A stretch of DNA of 64,000 nucleotides from Nocardioides lianchengensis (GTDB taxonomy: Bacteria; Actinomycetota; Actinomycetes; Propionibacteriales; Nocardioidaceae): contig NZ_FMZM01000010.1 of NCBI RefSeq assembly GCF_900101465.1, forward strand, positions 1 to 64,000, read 5' to 3'. The position numbers and the translations under genes were made by a program. Shown here piece by piece: positions 53,646 through 62,355 of the stretch. Under the pieces are notes generated by a model that did not search any database, had not been told where the DNA came from, and was given only the letters and a program-made list of their open reading frames with translations. Position 1 is the stretch's first letter. Each line of letters starts with the position of its first letter.

Positions 53646-54676
53646 GGGCGGGCCTCCTGCTGGCGCTCCTGGGCGCGCTCGGCGCGGGCGTCGTGCTCGT
53701 CGTACGCCGCGACGATCTTGCCGACCAGCCGGTGGCGTACGACGTCGCTGCTCGTGAGCCGGTTGAACGAGATGTCGCCGACCTCGTCGAGGATGCCCTC
53801 GACGACGCGCAGGCCGGACTTCTGGCCGCTCGGCAGGTCGGTCTGGGTCACGTCGCCGGTGACGACGATCTTGGAGCCGAAGCCGAGCCGGGTCAGGAAC
53901 ATCTTCATCTGCTCGGGCGTCGTGTTCTGCGCCTCGTCGAGGATGATGAACGAGTCGTTGAGCGAGCGCCCACGCAGGAAGGCCAGCGGAGCGACCTCGA
54001 TCGTCCCGGCCGCCATCAGCTTGGGGATCAGCTCGGGGTCGAGCATGTCGTGCAGCGCGTCGTACAGCGGCCGGAGGTAGGGGTCGATCTTCTCGGTGAG
54101 GGTGCCGGGCAGGAAGCCCAGCCGCTCCCCCGCCTCCACCGCCGGGCGGCTCAGGATGATCCGGTTGACCTGCTTGCCCTGCAGCGCCTGCACGGCCTTG
54201 GCGACGGCCAGGTAGGTCTTGCCCGTGCCGGCGGGGCCGATCCCGAAGGTGATGGTGTGCTGGTCGATGGAGTCGACGTACCGCTTCTGGTTGAGCGTCT
54301 TCGGCCGGATCGAACGACCACGGTTGGACAGGATGTTGAGGCTCAGCACGTCGGCCGGGCGCTCGGTCGTCTCGGCCCGGAGCATGGTGATGACCCGCTC
54401 GACGGTCTCGGACGTGACGCCCTGACCGGTGCGGATGATGGCGACCAGCTCGTCGAGCAGGCGGTCGGCGAGGGCGACCTCGCCCGGCTCGCCCTTGAGG
54501 GAGATCCGGTTCCCGCGCACGTGGATCTCGGCGTCGAAGGCCCCCTCGATGATGCCGAGGTGCTCGTCGCCGGGACCCAGCAGGCTCACCATGTTGACGC
54601 TGGTGGGGACGACCACGGTGTGCCGGGTCGTGGAACGGGGGGCCGGGTGGTCCCCGTGCTGGTGGCTGTCAGTCAT
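53642..54676 (-). CDS. phoH: PhoH-like ATPase
   Basis: 344 aa from ATG 54676. RecA-like ATPase of the PhoH family: Walker [12 protein letters not shown] (about 150), [17 protein letters not shown], Walker [37 protein letters not shown]-terminal KH-like RNA-binding part (about 20-90). Probable RNA-linked ATPase/helicase partner of YbeY. Divergent from a small membrane-protein gene. Confidence 0.95.
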   Translation of the reverse strand: MTDSHQHGDHPAPRSTTRHTVVVPTSVNMVSLLGPGDEHLGIIEGAFDAEIHVRGNRISLKGEPGEVALADRLLDELVAIIRTGQGVTSETVERVITMLRAETTERPADVLSLNILSNRGRSIRPKTLNQKRYVDSIDQHTITFGIGPAGTGKTYLAVAKAVQALQGKQVNRIILSRPAVEAGERLGFLPGTLTEKIDPYLRPLYDALHDMLDPELIPKLMAAGTIEVAPLAFLRGRSLNDSFIILDEAQNTTPEQMKMFLTRLGFGSKIVVTGDVTQTDLPSGQKSGLRVVEGILDEVGDISFNRLTSSDVVRHRLVGKIVAAYDEHDARAERAQERQQEARP

Positions 54677-54796
54677 GGATGCCCGGGCGGGCGGCCTTCC
54701 TGGAAGGGTCTGGGAGCGTCTCCATGCTACGGGAGCGCTCCTCCCGCATCGAGCGAGTTGCAGCCAGGACCGGAGGCAGGCACGTACGGTGGTCGC

Positions 54797-55078
54797 ATGG
54801 CCGCGCCGGACGAGCACCCCGAACCGGCCTGGGACGACGAGGACCACGGCCCCGACGACGACACCCCGCCGGTCTGGTTCGCGGGTCAGCATCTCCCCGA
54901 GGACGCCCGCCGGATGGGCCTGAACCACTCCGTCCCCGACGGCGCCCTCCTCGACTTCGCCGGCCGCCTCGACTCCACCAAGCCACTTCACAAGGTCACC
55001 GCCTGGGCGATGCTCGTGGTCTTCGGCATGCCGGTCGTGTTCTACGTCCTCCGGCTGATCCGCGACTTCTCGGGCTGA
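54797..55078 (+). CDS. Small membrane protein (93 aa)
   Basis: ATG 54797 with TACGGT 9 nt upstream, perhaps leaderless. Acidic, Asp/Pro-rich N-terminus (1-30), polar middle, one C-terminal membrane helix (TAWAMLVVFGMPVVFYVLRLI, split at 20 residues). N-out or tail-anchored topology. Position opposite phoH is shared by many relatives. Function unknown. Confidence 0.7.
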   Translation: MAAPDEHPEPAWDDEDHGPDDDTPPVWFAGQHLPEDARRMGLNHSVPDGALLDFAGRLDSTKPLHKVTAWAMLVVFGMPVVFYVLRLIRDFSG

Positions 55079-55132
55079 GCACGGACGTACGACGACCCCG
55101 GATGGCGGTCGCCGGCGACGCTCCCCTACGAC

Positions 55133-55184
55133 GGTCTCCGCCGACGGTCTCCACCGGTGGTCTCCACCGGTGGTCTCCGCCGGT
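55133..55184 (+). repeat. Four tandem 13-bp repeats (GGTCTCCACCGGT)
   Basis: Units start at 55133, 55146, 55159 and 55172. The middle two are identical; the outer two differ by one to three bases. They are followed by GGTCGAGCAGTGAAGGA. The gap 55079-55453 holds these repeats, a stretch without recognisable function, and the promoter and SOS-box region of the HNH gene. GGTCGAGCAG/GTCGAGAC pieces recall dispersed intergenic repeats of Nocardioides-type genomes. Confidence 0.85.
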
Positions 55185-55424
55185 GGTCGAGCAGTGAAGG
55201 ACGAAGTCCTGAACGCCCGTCGAGACCCCCGCAGCCCTGCCGCTGACCTGGTTCGAGTCGGTCTCTGCCGTGGCGTCTGCACGGGGCACCAGGCCGGTTC
55301 AAAGACATTTACTGAAAGAAGGGGGCTCACCGTCCGCGGTGATCAAGGGCCATCACCAGGCTGCTTCTGGCTTTCGGTTCCTTGGGGTCGACCGTTCGAA
55401 CAAGGCTGTTGACAACCCTGGCAT

Positions 55425-55440
55425 TCGACAATGTGTTCGA
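55425..55440 (+). promoter_or_regulatory. Probable LexA (SOS) box before the DUF222-HNH gene
   Basis: TCGACAATGTGTTCGA against the actinobacterial consensus TCGAAC-N4-GTTCGA: right arm perfect, left arm with two changes. It lies 14 nt before ATG 55454. TAGCAT at 55442-55447 is a -10 candidate; TTGACA at 55409 is too far upstream for it. 13E12-type DUF222-HNH genes are LexA-controlled in mycobacteria. Confidence 0.6.
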
Positions 55441-55453
55441 GTAGCATGGGCAC

Positions 55454-56707
55454 ATGGCTCGGGACCTCGACAACTGCGACACTGCCACCGCGGTGCTCGC
55501 CTTCGTCCGCGCCCGACGCACCGTCCAGTTGCAGGCCGAGGCCGACCAGCTCGCCGCCGCGGTCACCTGGGCCGGGATGCACTCCACCGGCTCCCTGTCA
55601 GATGCGGCAGCCGTGTGGATCCCGGGCTGTGAGGACGAGATGGCCATCGCCGGCCCCGGCGCACCGTTGATCGCGGAGTTCAGTGTGCTGGAGTTCTCCG
55701 CCGCACTGGGCCTGTCGTCGGACTCGGGGCGGATCTACCTCGGCCACGCCGTCGAGCTCGCCCACCGCCTCCCCAGGGTCTACGAACGCGTCCAGTCGTT
55801 GGACCTCCCGGTGTGGAAGGCCCGCCGGATCGCGGCCGAGACCATCGACCTCCCACTCGACGGAGCCGAGTTCGTCGACCTTCACGTCGCCGCGACCGCG
55901 CACAAGATCTCCATCGCCCAACTCGACCGGACCATCGAAGAAGCCCGGGTCCGCTTCGACCCCGAGACCGCCGCCCAGCGCGCCCGGGACGCGGCAGAGG
56001 TCCGGCACTTCGACATCGAGACCCAGCAGGTCTCCTACGACGGTCACGTCGAGGTCCGCGGCACCCTGGACCTGGTCGACGCACTCGACCTGGAGGACGC
56101 GGTCGCCCGCGGTGCGACCCACCTCGGCACCATCGCCGACGGCCTGTCACTCGACGCCCGCCGCTCCATCGCCGTGGGTGACCTGGCCCGACGCCAGCTC
56201 ACCCTCGACCTGAACGCCGAAGCCGAGCCCGACCGGAAGCGGCCCCGTCAGGTCGTCGTGCACGTGCATCTCGCCGACGCCGCCATCGCCCGCGTCGAGA
56301 ACACCCGCACCCTGATCTCGGTCGAGCAAGTGCGGTCCTGGTGTCAGAGCGGAGACAGCCAGGTCGTGATCAAGCCGGTCATCGACCTGGCCGGTCACGT
56401 GCACGTGGATGCCTACGAGGTCCCCGACCGGTTGAAGGAACGCCAGGCCCTCCTCCAGCACTCCTGCGTGTTCCCGTGGTGCCGACGCAGGGCCAGATCG
56501 TGCGACCACGACCACAGCGACCCAGCCTCGAACGGCGGCGCCACGTGCGACTGCAACATCGCACCACTGTGCCGACGACATCACCGCGCCAAGACCCACA
56601 CCAGATGGCGCTACGACAAGGTCGACGACACCACCTTCATCTGGCGATCACCCAACGGTCTGATCTTCCGACGCGACCACACCGGCACCACCACCCCGCA
56701 GCCCTGA
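55454..56707 (+). CDS. DUF222 / HNH endonuclease domain protein (13E12 type)
   Basis: 417 aa, ATG 55454. DUF222 about 15-300 (EFSVLEFSAALGLSSDSGRIYLGHAVELAHRLP, LDLPVWKARRIAAETIDLP), then the HNH endonuclease about 335-390 with zinc pairs: CVFPWCRRRARSCDHDHSDP, GATCDCNIAPLCRRHHRAKTHTRW. Expected to nick or cut DNA. The family is multicopy and often repeat-like in actinobacteria, but no transposase is adjacent. Base composition is slightly lower in GC than its neighbours. Probable SOS control. Confidence 0.9.
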   Translation: MARDLDNCDTATAVLAFVRARRTVQLQAEADQLAAAVTWAGMHSTGSLSDAAAVWIPGCEDEMAIAGPGAPLIAEFSVLEFSAALGLSSDSGRIYLGHAVELAHRLPRVYERVQSLDLPVWKARRIAAETIDLPLDGAEFVDLHVAATAHKISIAQLDRTIEEARVRFDPETAAQRARDAAEVRHFDIETQQVSYDGHVEVRGTLDLVDALDLEDAVARGATHLGTIADGLSLDARRSIAVGDLARRQLTLDLNAEAEPDRKRPRQVVVHVHLADAAIARVENTRTLISVEQVRSWCQSGDSQVVIKPVIDLAGHVHVDAYEVPDRLKERQALLQHSCVFPWCRRRARSCDHDHSDPASNGGATCDCNIAPLCRRHHRAKTHTRWRYDKVDDTTFIWRSPNGLIFRRDHTGTTTPQP

Positions 56708-56800
56708 CCGAGCACGCTCGGCAGGGCTACGGGCACGTGCACAGGCGCGGCACAGCCGTCTCCGGGTCCACGGATGACGCCGTCTCCTAGCGTCCGGGCC

Positions 56801-57301
56801 ATGCCCTCCCCCACCCTGTCCCGCGAGGACGCCGCCAGCCGGGTCACGGCGTTCGTCTACGGGAACGTGGTCGCGCTCGCGAGCCTGGTGCCGCTGACCA
56901 GGGAGGACGCCGAGATCGGGCGCAGTGCGCTCATCGTGCTGGGGGCGGCGGTGGCGACGTTCGTGGCACACGCCTTCGCCGAGTCGGCGGGGCGGCGGGT
57001 GCGCAGCGACGAGCGGCTGACGGCGCGTCAGCTCGTGGACGAGGTCCGGGACTCGGTGCCGGTGCTGACCGCGGGGGCGGTGTGCGCGGTGGTGCTGGCC
57101 GCCGCGTGGGCAGGCGGGCTGCCCGGGCACCTGGCCGTGCTGGCCGCCGAGGGGTGGGTGCTGCTGCGGCTGGCGGCGACGGGGCCGATCGTCGGGGCGA
57201 TCCGGGGCACCGCCGTCTCGATGCGCACGCTGCTCGCCGGGGTGGGGCTCGCGCTCGTCGGGGCGTGCGTCACCGGGGCCAAGCTGGCGTTGACCCACTG
57301 A
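56801..57301 (+). CDS. Hypothetical membrane protein (166 aa)
   Basis: ATG 56801 chosen over 56774 because TAGCGT lies 8 nt upstream (leaderless layout). About four hydrophobic segments: TAFVYGNVVALASLVPL, ALIVLGAAVATFVAHAF, VPVLTAGAVCAVVLAAAWAG, then an Ala/Leu-rich C-terminal pair ending LALVGACVTGAKLAL. No catalytic motif, and family not recognised. Convergent with the copper monooxygenase-like gene. Confidence 0.75.
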   Translation: MPSPTLSREDAASRVTAFVYGNVVALASLVPLTREDAEIGRSALIVLGAAVATFVAHAFAESAGRRVRSDERLTARQLVDEVRDSVPVLTAGAVCAVVLAAAWAGGLPGHLAVLAAEGWVLLRLAATGPIVGAIRGTAVSMRTLLAGVGLALVGACVTGAKLALTH

Positions 57302-57316
57302 CAGGGACGCCCCGGC

Positions 57317-58543
57317 TCAACCGAAGGCGACCGAGAGCATCCCGAGGCACATCTCGTCGGTGGTGCCGTCGGCCCAGACGACGTACTTGTCCTCGCGCTG
57401 GGTCGCGAAGGCCGGCAGCCGGTCGCGCAGCCGCTGACCGTGCGTGCAGGTGATCTTGACCGTGTCCCAGGTGTCGAGGCGCACCGGGTCGATCGGCCGT
57501 GAGCCCTGGTCGTCGAAGTCCCACACCGGGATGTCGAGGATCGTCCGTGCCTCGGGCGTGCCGGGGTTGGTCTCGATGCGGAGCTGCTGGCCGAGCAGGT
57601 GCATGTGGCCCGCCGCGCCCAGGACGGTCACCGGCTGCTGGACCCGGCGTACGCACGAGCTGCGGCGCGACGCGACCGGCTTGCCGCCGCAGAGGAAGTA
57701 GAGGAGATCGGCGGTCGAGCCCGGTCCCTGGCCGAACCGCTCCTTGGCGTCCGCCACCGCGGCGTCACGCTCGCACAGCGGCGAGGCGTCGCGCCCCTTC
57801 CGGCAGGGCAGCTCGACCGGGGCCGGCATCAGGAAGGTGTGCAGCGCGGTCAGGTCGCGCGTGCGCGGCATCGTGCGGATCTGGGTCGACGACACGTCGG
57901 GCTCGGACCCGGCCAGCAGGTTGTAGTGGACCTGCATGACGATCCGGCTGCCCTTCGGCAGGTCGGTGCCGTAGCCGTCGCGGGTCACGACCTCGTCGCC
58001 GCCGGGCGCCCAGGCTCCGAGCCACGGGGCGTCGTCGAGCTGGGCGAACTCGCCCTCCAGGGCAGTGCCGCCGAAGCAGGTCCAGCCCTGGTCGTCGGGG
58101 GTCTCGGCGTCCTTGGCCTCGGCCTTCGCGACGTCCTCCGGCAGGATCCGGAACAGGATCACGTGGTGGACGACGTCGGGGTTGCCGGGCAGCACGTTGG
58201 TGCCGGTCAGCCAGGAGTCGCGCTTCAGCTGGGGGTCGAGCAGGAAGCAGCGGTAGTCGTCGGTGCCGACGCCCGTGGGCGCGGCGGGCGTGTACGCCGC
58301 CGGCATGGTGAGCGTCCGGCGGCGCTCGCCCTTCCGCAGAGGCTGGAGCTTCCCGGGCTTCGCCGCGTGGGCGGCGTGGGCGGTGGCGGCCTCGGACCCC
58401 GACGGCTCCGCGGCAGCCGCGGACGTCCCGGGCTCGGACGGCGCGGGGTCGCCGGGCTGCAGCCCCGGCTCGCTGTCGGCACTGCACGCGACCGTCGCCA
58501 GCAGCAGCGCGGCCGCCGCGGCGAGGACGCGCAGCCGGCTCAT
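57317..58543 (-). CDS. Copper monooxygenase-like lipoprotein (PHM/DBM family)
   Basis: 408 aa from ATG 58543, overlapping the HIT stop. Lipobox ATVAC at residue 20. Copper ligands of the ascorbate-dependent monooxygenase fold are in order: VVHHVILF (His126/His127), MQVHYN (His206), GHMHLLG (His313/His315), DEMCLGM (Met398). These correspond to the CuH (three His) and CuM (two His, one Met) sites of peptidylglycine or dopamine monooxygenase. The two-domain length fits. Catalysis is therefore plausible outside the membrane; the substrate is unknown. Confidence 0.82.
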   Translation of the reverse strand: MSRLRVLAAAAALLLATVACSADSEPGLQPGDPAPSEPGTSAAAAEPSGSEAATAHAAHAAKPGKLQPLRKGERRRTLTMPAAYTPAAPTGVGTDDYRCFLLDPQLKRDSWLTGTNVLPGNPDVVHHVILFRILPEDVAKAEAKDAETPDDQGWTCFGGTALEGEFAQLDDAPWLGAWAPGGDEVVTRDGYGTDLPKGSRIVMQVHYNLLAGSEPDVSSTQIRTMPRTRDLTALHTFLMPAPVELPCRKGRDASPLCERDAAVADAKERFGQGPGSTADLLYFLCGGKPVASRRSSCVRRVQQPVTVLGAAGHMHLLGQQLRIETNPGTPEARTILDIPVWDFDDQGSRPIDPVRLDTWDTVKITCTHGQRLRDRLPAFATQREDKYVVWADGTTDEMCLGMLSVAFG

Positions 58544-58878
58544 CCGGGCGGCCACGACAGCGGCCGTCCGGCGATGACGTGCAGGTGGGTGTGGAAGACG
58601 CTCTGCCCCGCGCCCGCTCCGGTGTTGTAGACGAGGCGGTAGTCGTCGTACCCCTCGGCGGCGGCGACCGCCGCGGCGGCCGTGACGAGCTCGGCACTGG
58701 CGGTCGGGTCGCCCGCGGCGAGCTCGGCGGCGTTCGCGTAGTGGTCGCGCGGCACCACGAGCACGTGCGTCGGCGCCTGGGCGTTGATGTCGCGGAACGC
58801 GACCGTCCGCTCGGTGACGTGCACGGTGTCGGCCGGGATCTCACCGGCCACGATCTTGCAGAACAGGCAGTCGTCCAT
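58540..58878 (-). CDS. HIT family hydrolase
   Basis: 112 aa from ATG 58878 (GGGAGGAAC upstream). Histidine triad motif HTHLHVIAG near the C-terminus; start DDCLFCKIVAGEIPADTV with two Cys. Hydrolyses nucleoside phosphoramidates or similar. This position between phoH and rsmE-dnaJ is the usual one in actinobacteria. Coupled to the copper monooxygenase-like gene. Confidence 0.95.
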   Translation of the reverse strand: MDDCLFCKIVAGEIPADTVHVTERTVAFRDINAQAPTHVLVVPRDHYANAAELAAGDPTASAELVTAAAAVAAAEGYDDYRLVYNTGAGAGQSVFHTHLHVIAGRPLSWPPG

Positions 58879-58942
58879 GAAGTTCCTCCCGGGCGAGCGT
58901 AAACCTCCGGGACGGTTCGCGCGTCGCACTAGCGTGACGGTG

Positions 58943-59458
58943 GTGACCGAGCGGACCGCGTGGACGGCGGACGAGGCTCTCGAGCAGCTGTACGCCGCCC
59001 ACTGGCGGCGGCTCGTGCGGCTCTCCGTGCTGCTGGTGCGCGACACCGCGACCGCCGAGGAGGTGGTCCAGGACGCCTTCGTCGCGGTGCACGCCCGCTG
59101 GGCCCGGCTGCGCGACCCCGACCGCGCTCTCGCCTACCTGCGCCAAAGCGTGGTGAATCGCTCGAGGTCGGCGTTGCGGCACCGCACGGTGGTCGCCCGG
59201 CACCTCGCCCGGGCGCCGGAGCCTCCCGTCGTACCGGGCGCCGACGAAGCGGCCCTCGACCGGGACCGTCGAGCGGGGGTGCTCGACGCGATGCGGGCCC
59301 TGCCCCGACGGCAGCGCGAGGTGCTGGCCCTGCGCTACTACCTGGACCTGAGCGAGGCCGAGATCGCCGACACGCTCGGCATCTCCCCCGGGGCCGTCAA
59401 GAGCCACGCCTCCCGCGGCGCCGCCACCCTCCGCTCCCTGCTCGAGAAGGACCTGTGA
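58943..59458 (+). CDS. ECF sigma factor (SigE-type family)
   Basis: 171 aa from GTG 58943 (GTG 58940 also in frame), with TAGCGT about 8 nt upstream, so probably leaderless. Region 2 about 12-75 (LYAAHWRRLVRLSVLLVRDTATAEEVVQDAFVAVHARW), region 4 about 115-165 (LPRRQREVLALRYYLDLSEAEIADTLGISPGAVKSH). It matches the actinobacterial SigE-like ECF family (TIGR02983 type). No zinc-finger anti-sigma is adjacent; the overlapping next gene is the likely control protein. Confidence 0.93.
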   Translation: MTERTAWTADEALEQLYAAHWRRLVRLSVLLVRDTATAEEVVQDAFVAVHARWARLRDPDRALAYLRQSVVNRSRSALRHRTVVARHLARAPEPPVVPGADEAALDRDRRAGVLDAMRALPRRQREVLALRYYLDLSEAEIADTLGISPGAVKSHASRGAATLRSLLEKDL

Positions 59459-60351
59459 TGGACGACCTGCACGCGCTGCTCGACGACGCCGTCGCCGACG
59501 TCGAGCCCGCCGACCGGCTGGGCGAGATCCGGGCGCGGACCCGGCGGCCGGCCCGCCGCCCGGGACGGTACGCCGTGGGCGCCGCCGTGCTCACGACCGC
59601 CGCGACGGTCGCGGCGGTGGTCGTCGTGACGGACGGGCCGGCCTCCGACCCCGAGGTCGCCGCCGGAGCGGACCCGTCGGTGCTGGTGCCGGTCTACTTC
59701 GTCGGCGACACACCCCGCGGCGCCCGGCTCTTCCGCGAGTTCGACCGCGTCCCCGGAGACGACCGGGGGGCAGCGGCCCTCGCCCTCCTGCAGGCGGAGC
59801 CGTCCGACCCCGACTACCGGACGGCGTGGCAGCCGGGATCCCTCCTCGACGTCACGCTGACCGACGGGACCATCGTGGTCCGGCTCGGCACGGGCGCCCC
59901 CGGCGGGGCCGATGGCGACCTGTCCGTCCAGCAGGTCGTCCACACGGTCCAGGCCGCCCTGCAGTCCCGGGCTCCGGTGCAGCTCGTCCTCCGGGACGGT
60001 GATCTTGTCGACCGGCCCGTGACCGCCCGACCGGCCCTCGACGTCCTCAGCCACGTCAACATCAGCGACCCCACCGAGGGTCGGGTGGTGAGCGGCTCGT
60101 TCACCGCCCGTGGCGTGGCCAGCTCGCCCGAGGCGACCGTGCCCTGGGAGCTGCGGCGCGGCGACGAGGTCGTGCGCGACGGCTTCGCGACGGCCGAGGG
60201 CTGGCTGGACCGCCTCTACCCCTGGGAGACCGCCGTCGACGTGTCCGGGCTGGAGCCGGGCGAGTACACCTTCGTGGCCAGGACGGCCGACGAGTCGGGC
60301 GGCGAGGGCCCCGGCCCCGACGTCGACACGCGTACCGTCGTGGTGGAGTAG
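59458..60351 (+). CDS. Membrane GerMN-Gmad2 protein, probable anti-sigma factor
   Basis: 297 aa, ATG 59458 overlapping the sigma stop (ATGA-type). Cytoplasmic N-terminus 1-38 (MDDLHALLDDAVADVEPADR, then ARTRR-rich) resembles the start of SigE-type anti-sigma factors. One membrane helix about 40-62. GerMN domain about 75-175 (VPVYFVGDTPRGARLFREF, SVQQVVHTVQAALQS), and Gmad2 immunoglobulin-like domain about 195-295. Extracytoplasmic sensing and sigma sequestration are inferred from layout; the N-terminal domain is short. Confidence 0.85.
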   Translation: MDDLHALLDDAVADVEPADRLGEIRARTRRPARRPGRYAVGAAVLTTAATVAAVVVVTDGPASDPEVAAGADPSVLVPVYFVGDTPRGARLFREFDRVPGDDRGAAALALLQAEPSDPDYRTAWQPGSLLDVTLTDGTIVVRLGTGAPGGADGDLSVQQVVHTVQAALQSRAPVQLVLRDGDLVDRPVTARPALDVLSHVNISDPTEGRVVSGSFTARGVASSPEATVPWELRRGDEVVRDGFATAEGWLDRLYPWETAVDVSGLEPGEYTFVARTADESGGEGPGPDVDTRTVVVE

Positions 60352-60390
60352 GTCCGACGTGTTCACGCCGCTAGAGCAGAGGATGGAGCC

Positions 60391-61302
60391 ATGACTGCGC
60401 TTCCCCGCCGTACCCGCGTCGCCGCCCTGGCGATGACCGCCGCCCTCGGGACCGCCCTCGCCGGCTGTGGATCGGACGACGGCTCCTCGAGCTCCGCGGC
60501 CTCCGACCCCACCGACAGCAGCACCGCCCCGTCCGAGCCGGCCGACTCCGCGGAGCCGACCGACGACGGTGGGTCGGGCGAGGAGGTGACCGTGCCGGTC
60601 TACTTCGTCGGCGACACCGGCACCGGTCCGCGCCTGTTCCGCGAGTTCCGCAAGGTCCCCTCCGACAACCCGCTCGAGGAGGCGGCAGCGCTGATGGCCG
60701 CCGGCGACGCGCTCGACCCCGACTACCGCTCGGTGTTCCCCGAGGGCTCCTTCCAGGCCGTCACGTACGCCGACGGCGCGTTCCGGGTCGACCTCGCCGA
60801 CGACGCGTGGGTGGCCCCCGCCGGCCTGAACGGCTCCGACGAGGCGATCCTCGGCGTCCAGCAGCTCGTCTACACGCTGCAGGGCGTCCAGCAGGACCGT
60901 GCGCCGGTCACCGTCTACCTCGACGACGCCCCCGTCACCCTTTTCGGTGTCGACACCGCGGAGGGCGTGACCGCCGAGCCCGACATCGACATCCTCAACC
61001 TGGTCAGCGTGACCTCGCCCGAGGAGGGCGCCACGGTCGGCGACACCTTCACGGCCAGCGGCATCGCCAGCTCCTACGAGGCGAACGTCCCGTGGGAGAT
61101 CCGGAAGGGCGACGAGAAGGTGCTCGACGGCTTCGCGACCGCCGAGGGCTGGATGGACGAGCTGTTCCCCTGGGAGACCGAGGTCGACGTGTCCGGCCTG
61201 GAGCCCGGCGAGTACACCTTCGTCGCGCTCACGGACGACCCGTCGGGCGGCATGGAGGGCCCCGGGGCCCAGCAGGACACCAAGACCATCACGATCGAGT
61301 AG
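60391..61302 (+). CDS. GerMN-Gmad2 lipoprotein (paralog of preceding sensor)
   Basis: 303 aa, ATG 60391. Lipobox TALAGC, Cys about 26; Ser/Asp/Glu-rich linker to about 65. GerMN about 68-180 (VPVYFVGDTGTGPRLFREFRKVP), Gmad2 about 200-300 (EEGATVGDTFTASGIASSYEANVPWEI, EYTFVALTDDPS). The ectodomain is clearly homologous to that of the protein at 59458, which keeps a membrane helix and cytoplasmic part instead. It may present ligand to the sensor or compete with it. Confidence 0.88.
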   Translation: MTALPRRTRVAALAMTAALGTALAGCGSDDGSSSSAASDPTDSSTAPSEPADSAEPTDDGGSGEEVTVPVYFVGDTGTGPRLFREFRKVPSDNPLEEAAALMAAGDALDPDYRSVFPEGSFQAVTYADGAFRVDLADDAWVAPAGLNGSDEAILGVQQLVYTLQGVQQDRAPVTVYLDDAPVTLFGVDTAEGVTAEPDIDILNLVSVTSPEEGATVGDTFTASGIASSYEANVPWEIRKGDEKVLDGFATAEGWMDELFPWETEVDVSGLEPGEYTFVALTDDPSGGMEGPGAQQDTKTITIE

Positions 61303-61308
61303 CCCGCG

Positions 61309-62355
61309 GTGAGGCTCTCCCGGCAGCGCCTGAACCGCACGCTGCTGCACCGCCAGCACCTGCTGGCCCGCACCGACGCGGGCGTGGCGGAGCTGGTCGG
61401 GCACCTGGTCGGACTGCAGGCCCAGGAGAGCCTCCCGCCGTACCTCTCGCTGCACGCGCGGCTGCGGACCCTCGACCCCGAGGACGTCACCCGCGGGCTG
61501 GAGGACCGCAGCCTGGTGCGGCTGCTGACCATGCGCGGGACGATCCACCTCCTCCGCGCCGTGGACGCACAGCCGCTGCGCGCGTGGACGCAGCCGCGAA
61601 TGGAGCAGGAGCTGCGTTCCAGCCAGAACGTGCGCGGGGCGGCCGACGTCGACCGGGCCACCTTCGACACGGCGCTCCGGACGATCCTGGCCGAGGGCCC
61701 GCTGCCGCAGAAGGCGATCGGCCAGCGTCTCGCGGAGGTCTTCGCCGACCGGCCGGCGACCGCCCTCGGGCAGGTCGCCCGGGTAGCCGCTCCTCTGGTC
61801 CAGCTGCCGCCGCGGGGGTGCTGGAAGCAGGCGGGCGGCGTGGTGTACCAGTACGCCGACCGCTGGCTGGGCGGTCCGGGCACGGAGCCCGACGTACCGG
61901 GGATCGTGCGGCGCTACCTGCGCGCCTTCGGACCGGCGTCGGCCGCCGACGTCACGGCCTGGTCGGCGATCACGCGACTCGGGCCGGTCCTCGCGGCGAT
62001 GGACGACCTGGTCCGGCACGAGGACGAGGACGGCCGGCCGCTCTACGACGTCCCGGACGGCGTGCTCGCCGACGAGGACGTCCCTGCCCCCGTGCGGCTG
62101 CTGGGCTGCTACGACAACGTGTGGCTCTCCCACGCCCGGCGCGACCGGGTCACCGACCCGGAGAAGCGGACGGCGTGGATGGGCGTCAACGGCGGTACGG
62201 CGAACTCGCTGTTCGTCGACGGCTGGCTCGAGGGCCTGTGGCGGGTCGAGGACGGACGCGTGGTGGTCATCGAGACGCTGCGGACGCTGACCCGGGCCGA
62301 ACGGGCGGAGCTGGCCGAGGAGTCGGCGCGGGTCGAGGAGCTGCTGAGGTCCTAG
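61309..62355 (+). CDS. Winged-helix DNA-binding protein, AlkZ/YcaQ-like (HTH_42)
   Basis: 348 aa, GTG 61309. HTH_42 superfamily, with tandem winged-helix features throughout. The start RLSRQRLNRTLLHRQHLLAR, then GLQAQESLPPYLSLHARL containing a Q-x-Q (Gln-Ala-Gln) at the position of the catalytic QxQ of AlkZ-type glycosylases. The interior RLLTMRGTIHLL is conserved. Relatives excise bulky or cross-linked alkyl purines, often for antibiotic self-resistance. Glycosylase activity is inferred from the motif. Convergent with rsmE (4-nt overlap). Confidence 0.82.
   Translation: MRLSRQRLNRTLLHRQHLLARTDAGVAELVGHLVGLQAQESLPPYLSLHARLRTLDPEDVTRGLEDRSLVRLLTMRGTIHLLRAVDAQPLRAWTQPRMEQELRSSQNVRGAADVDRATFDTALRTILAEGPLPQKAIGQRLAEVFADRPATALGQVARVAAPLVQLPPRGCWKQAGGVVYQYADRWLGGPGTEPDVPGIVRRYLRAFGPASAADVTAWSAITRLGPVLAAMDDLVRHEDEDGRPLYDVPDGVLADEDVPAPVRLLGCYDNVWLSHARRDRVTDPEKRTAWMGVNGGTANSLFVDGWLEGLWRVEDGRVVVIETLRTLTRAERAELAEESARVEELLRS

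Noticed and set aside
55133..55184. CRISPR array
   Set aside because: Units are contiguous with no spacers, and no cas genes in the window.
55454..56707. DUF222-HNH gene as a transposon or intein
   Set aside because: No terminal inverted repeats, target duplication or transposase; the frame is stand-alone.
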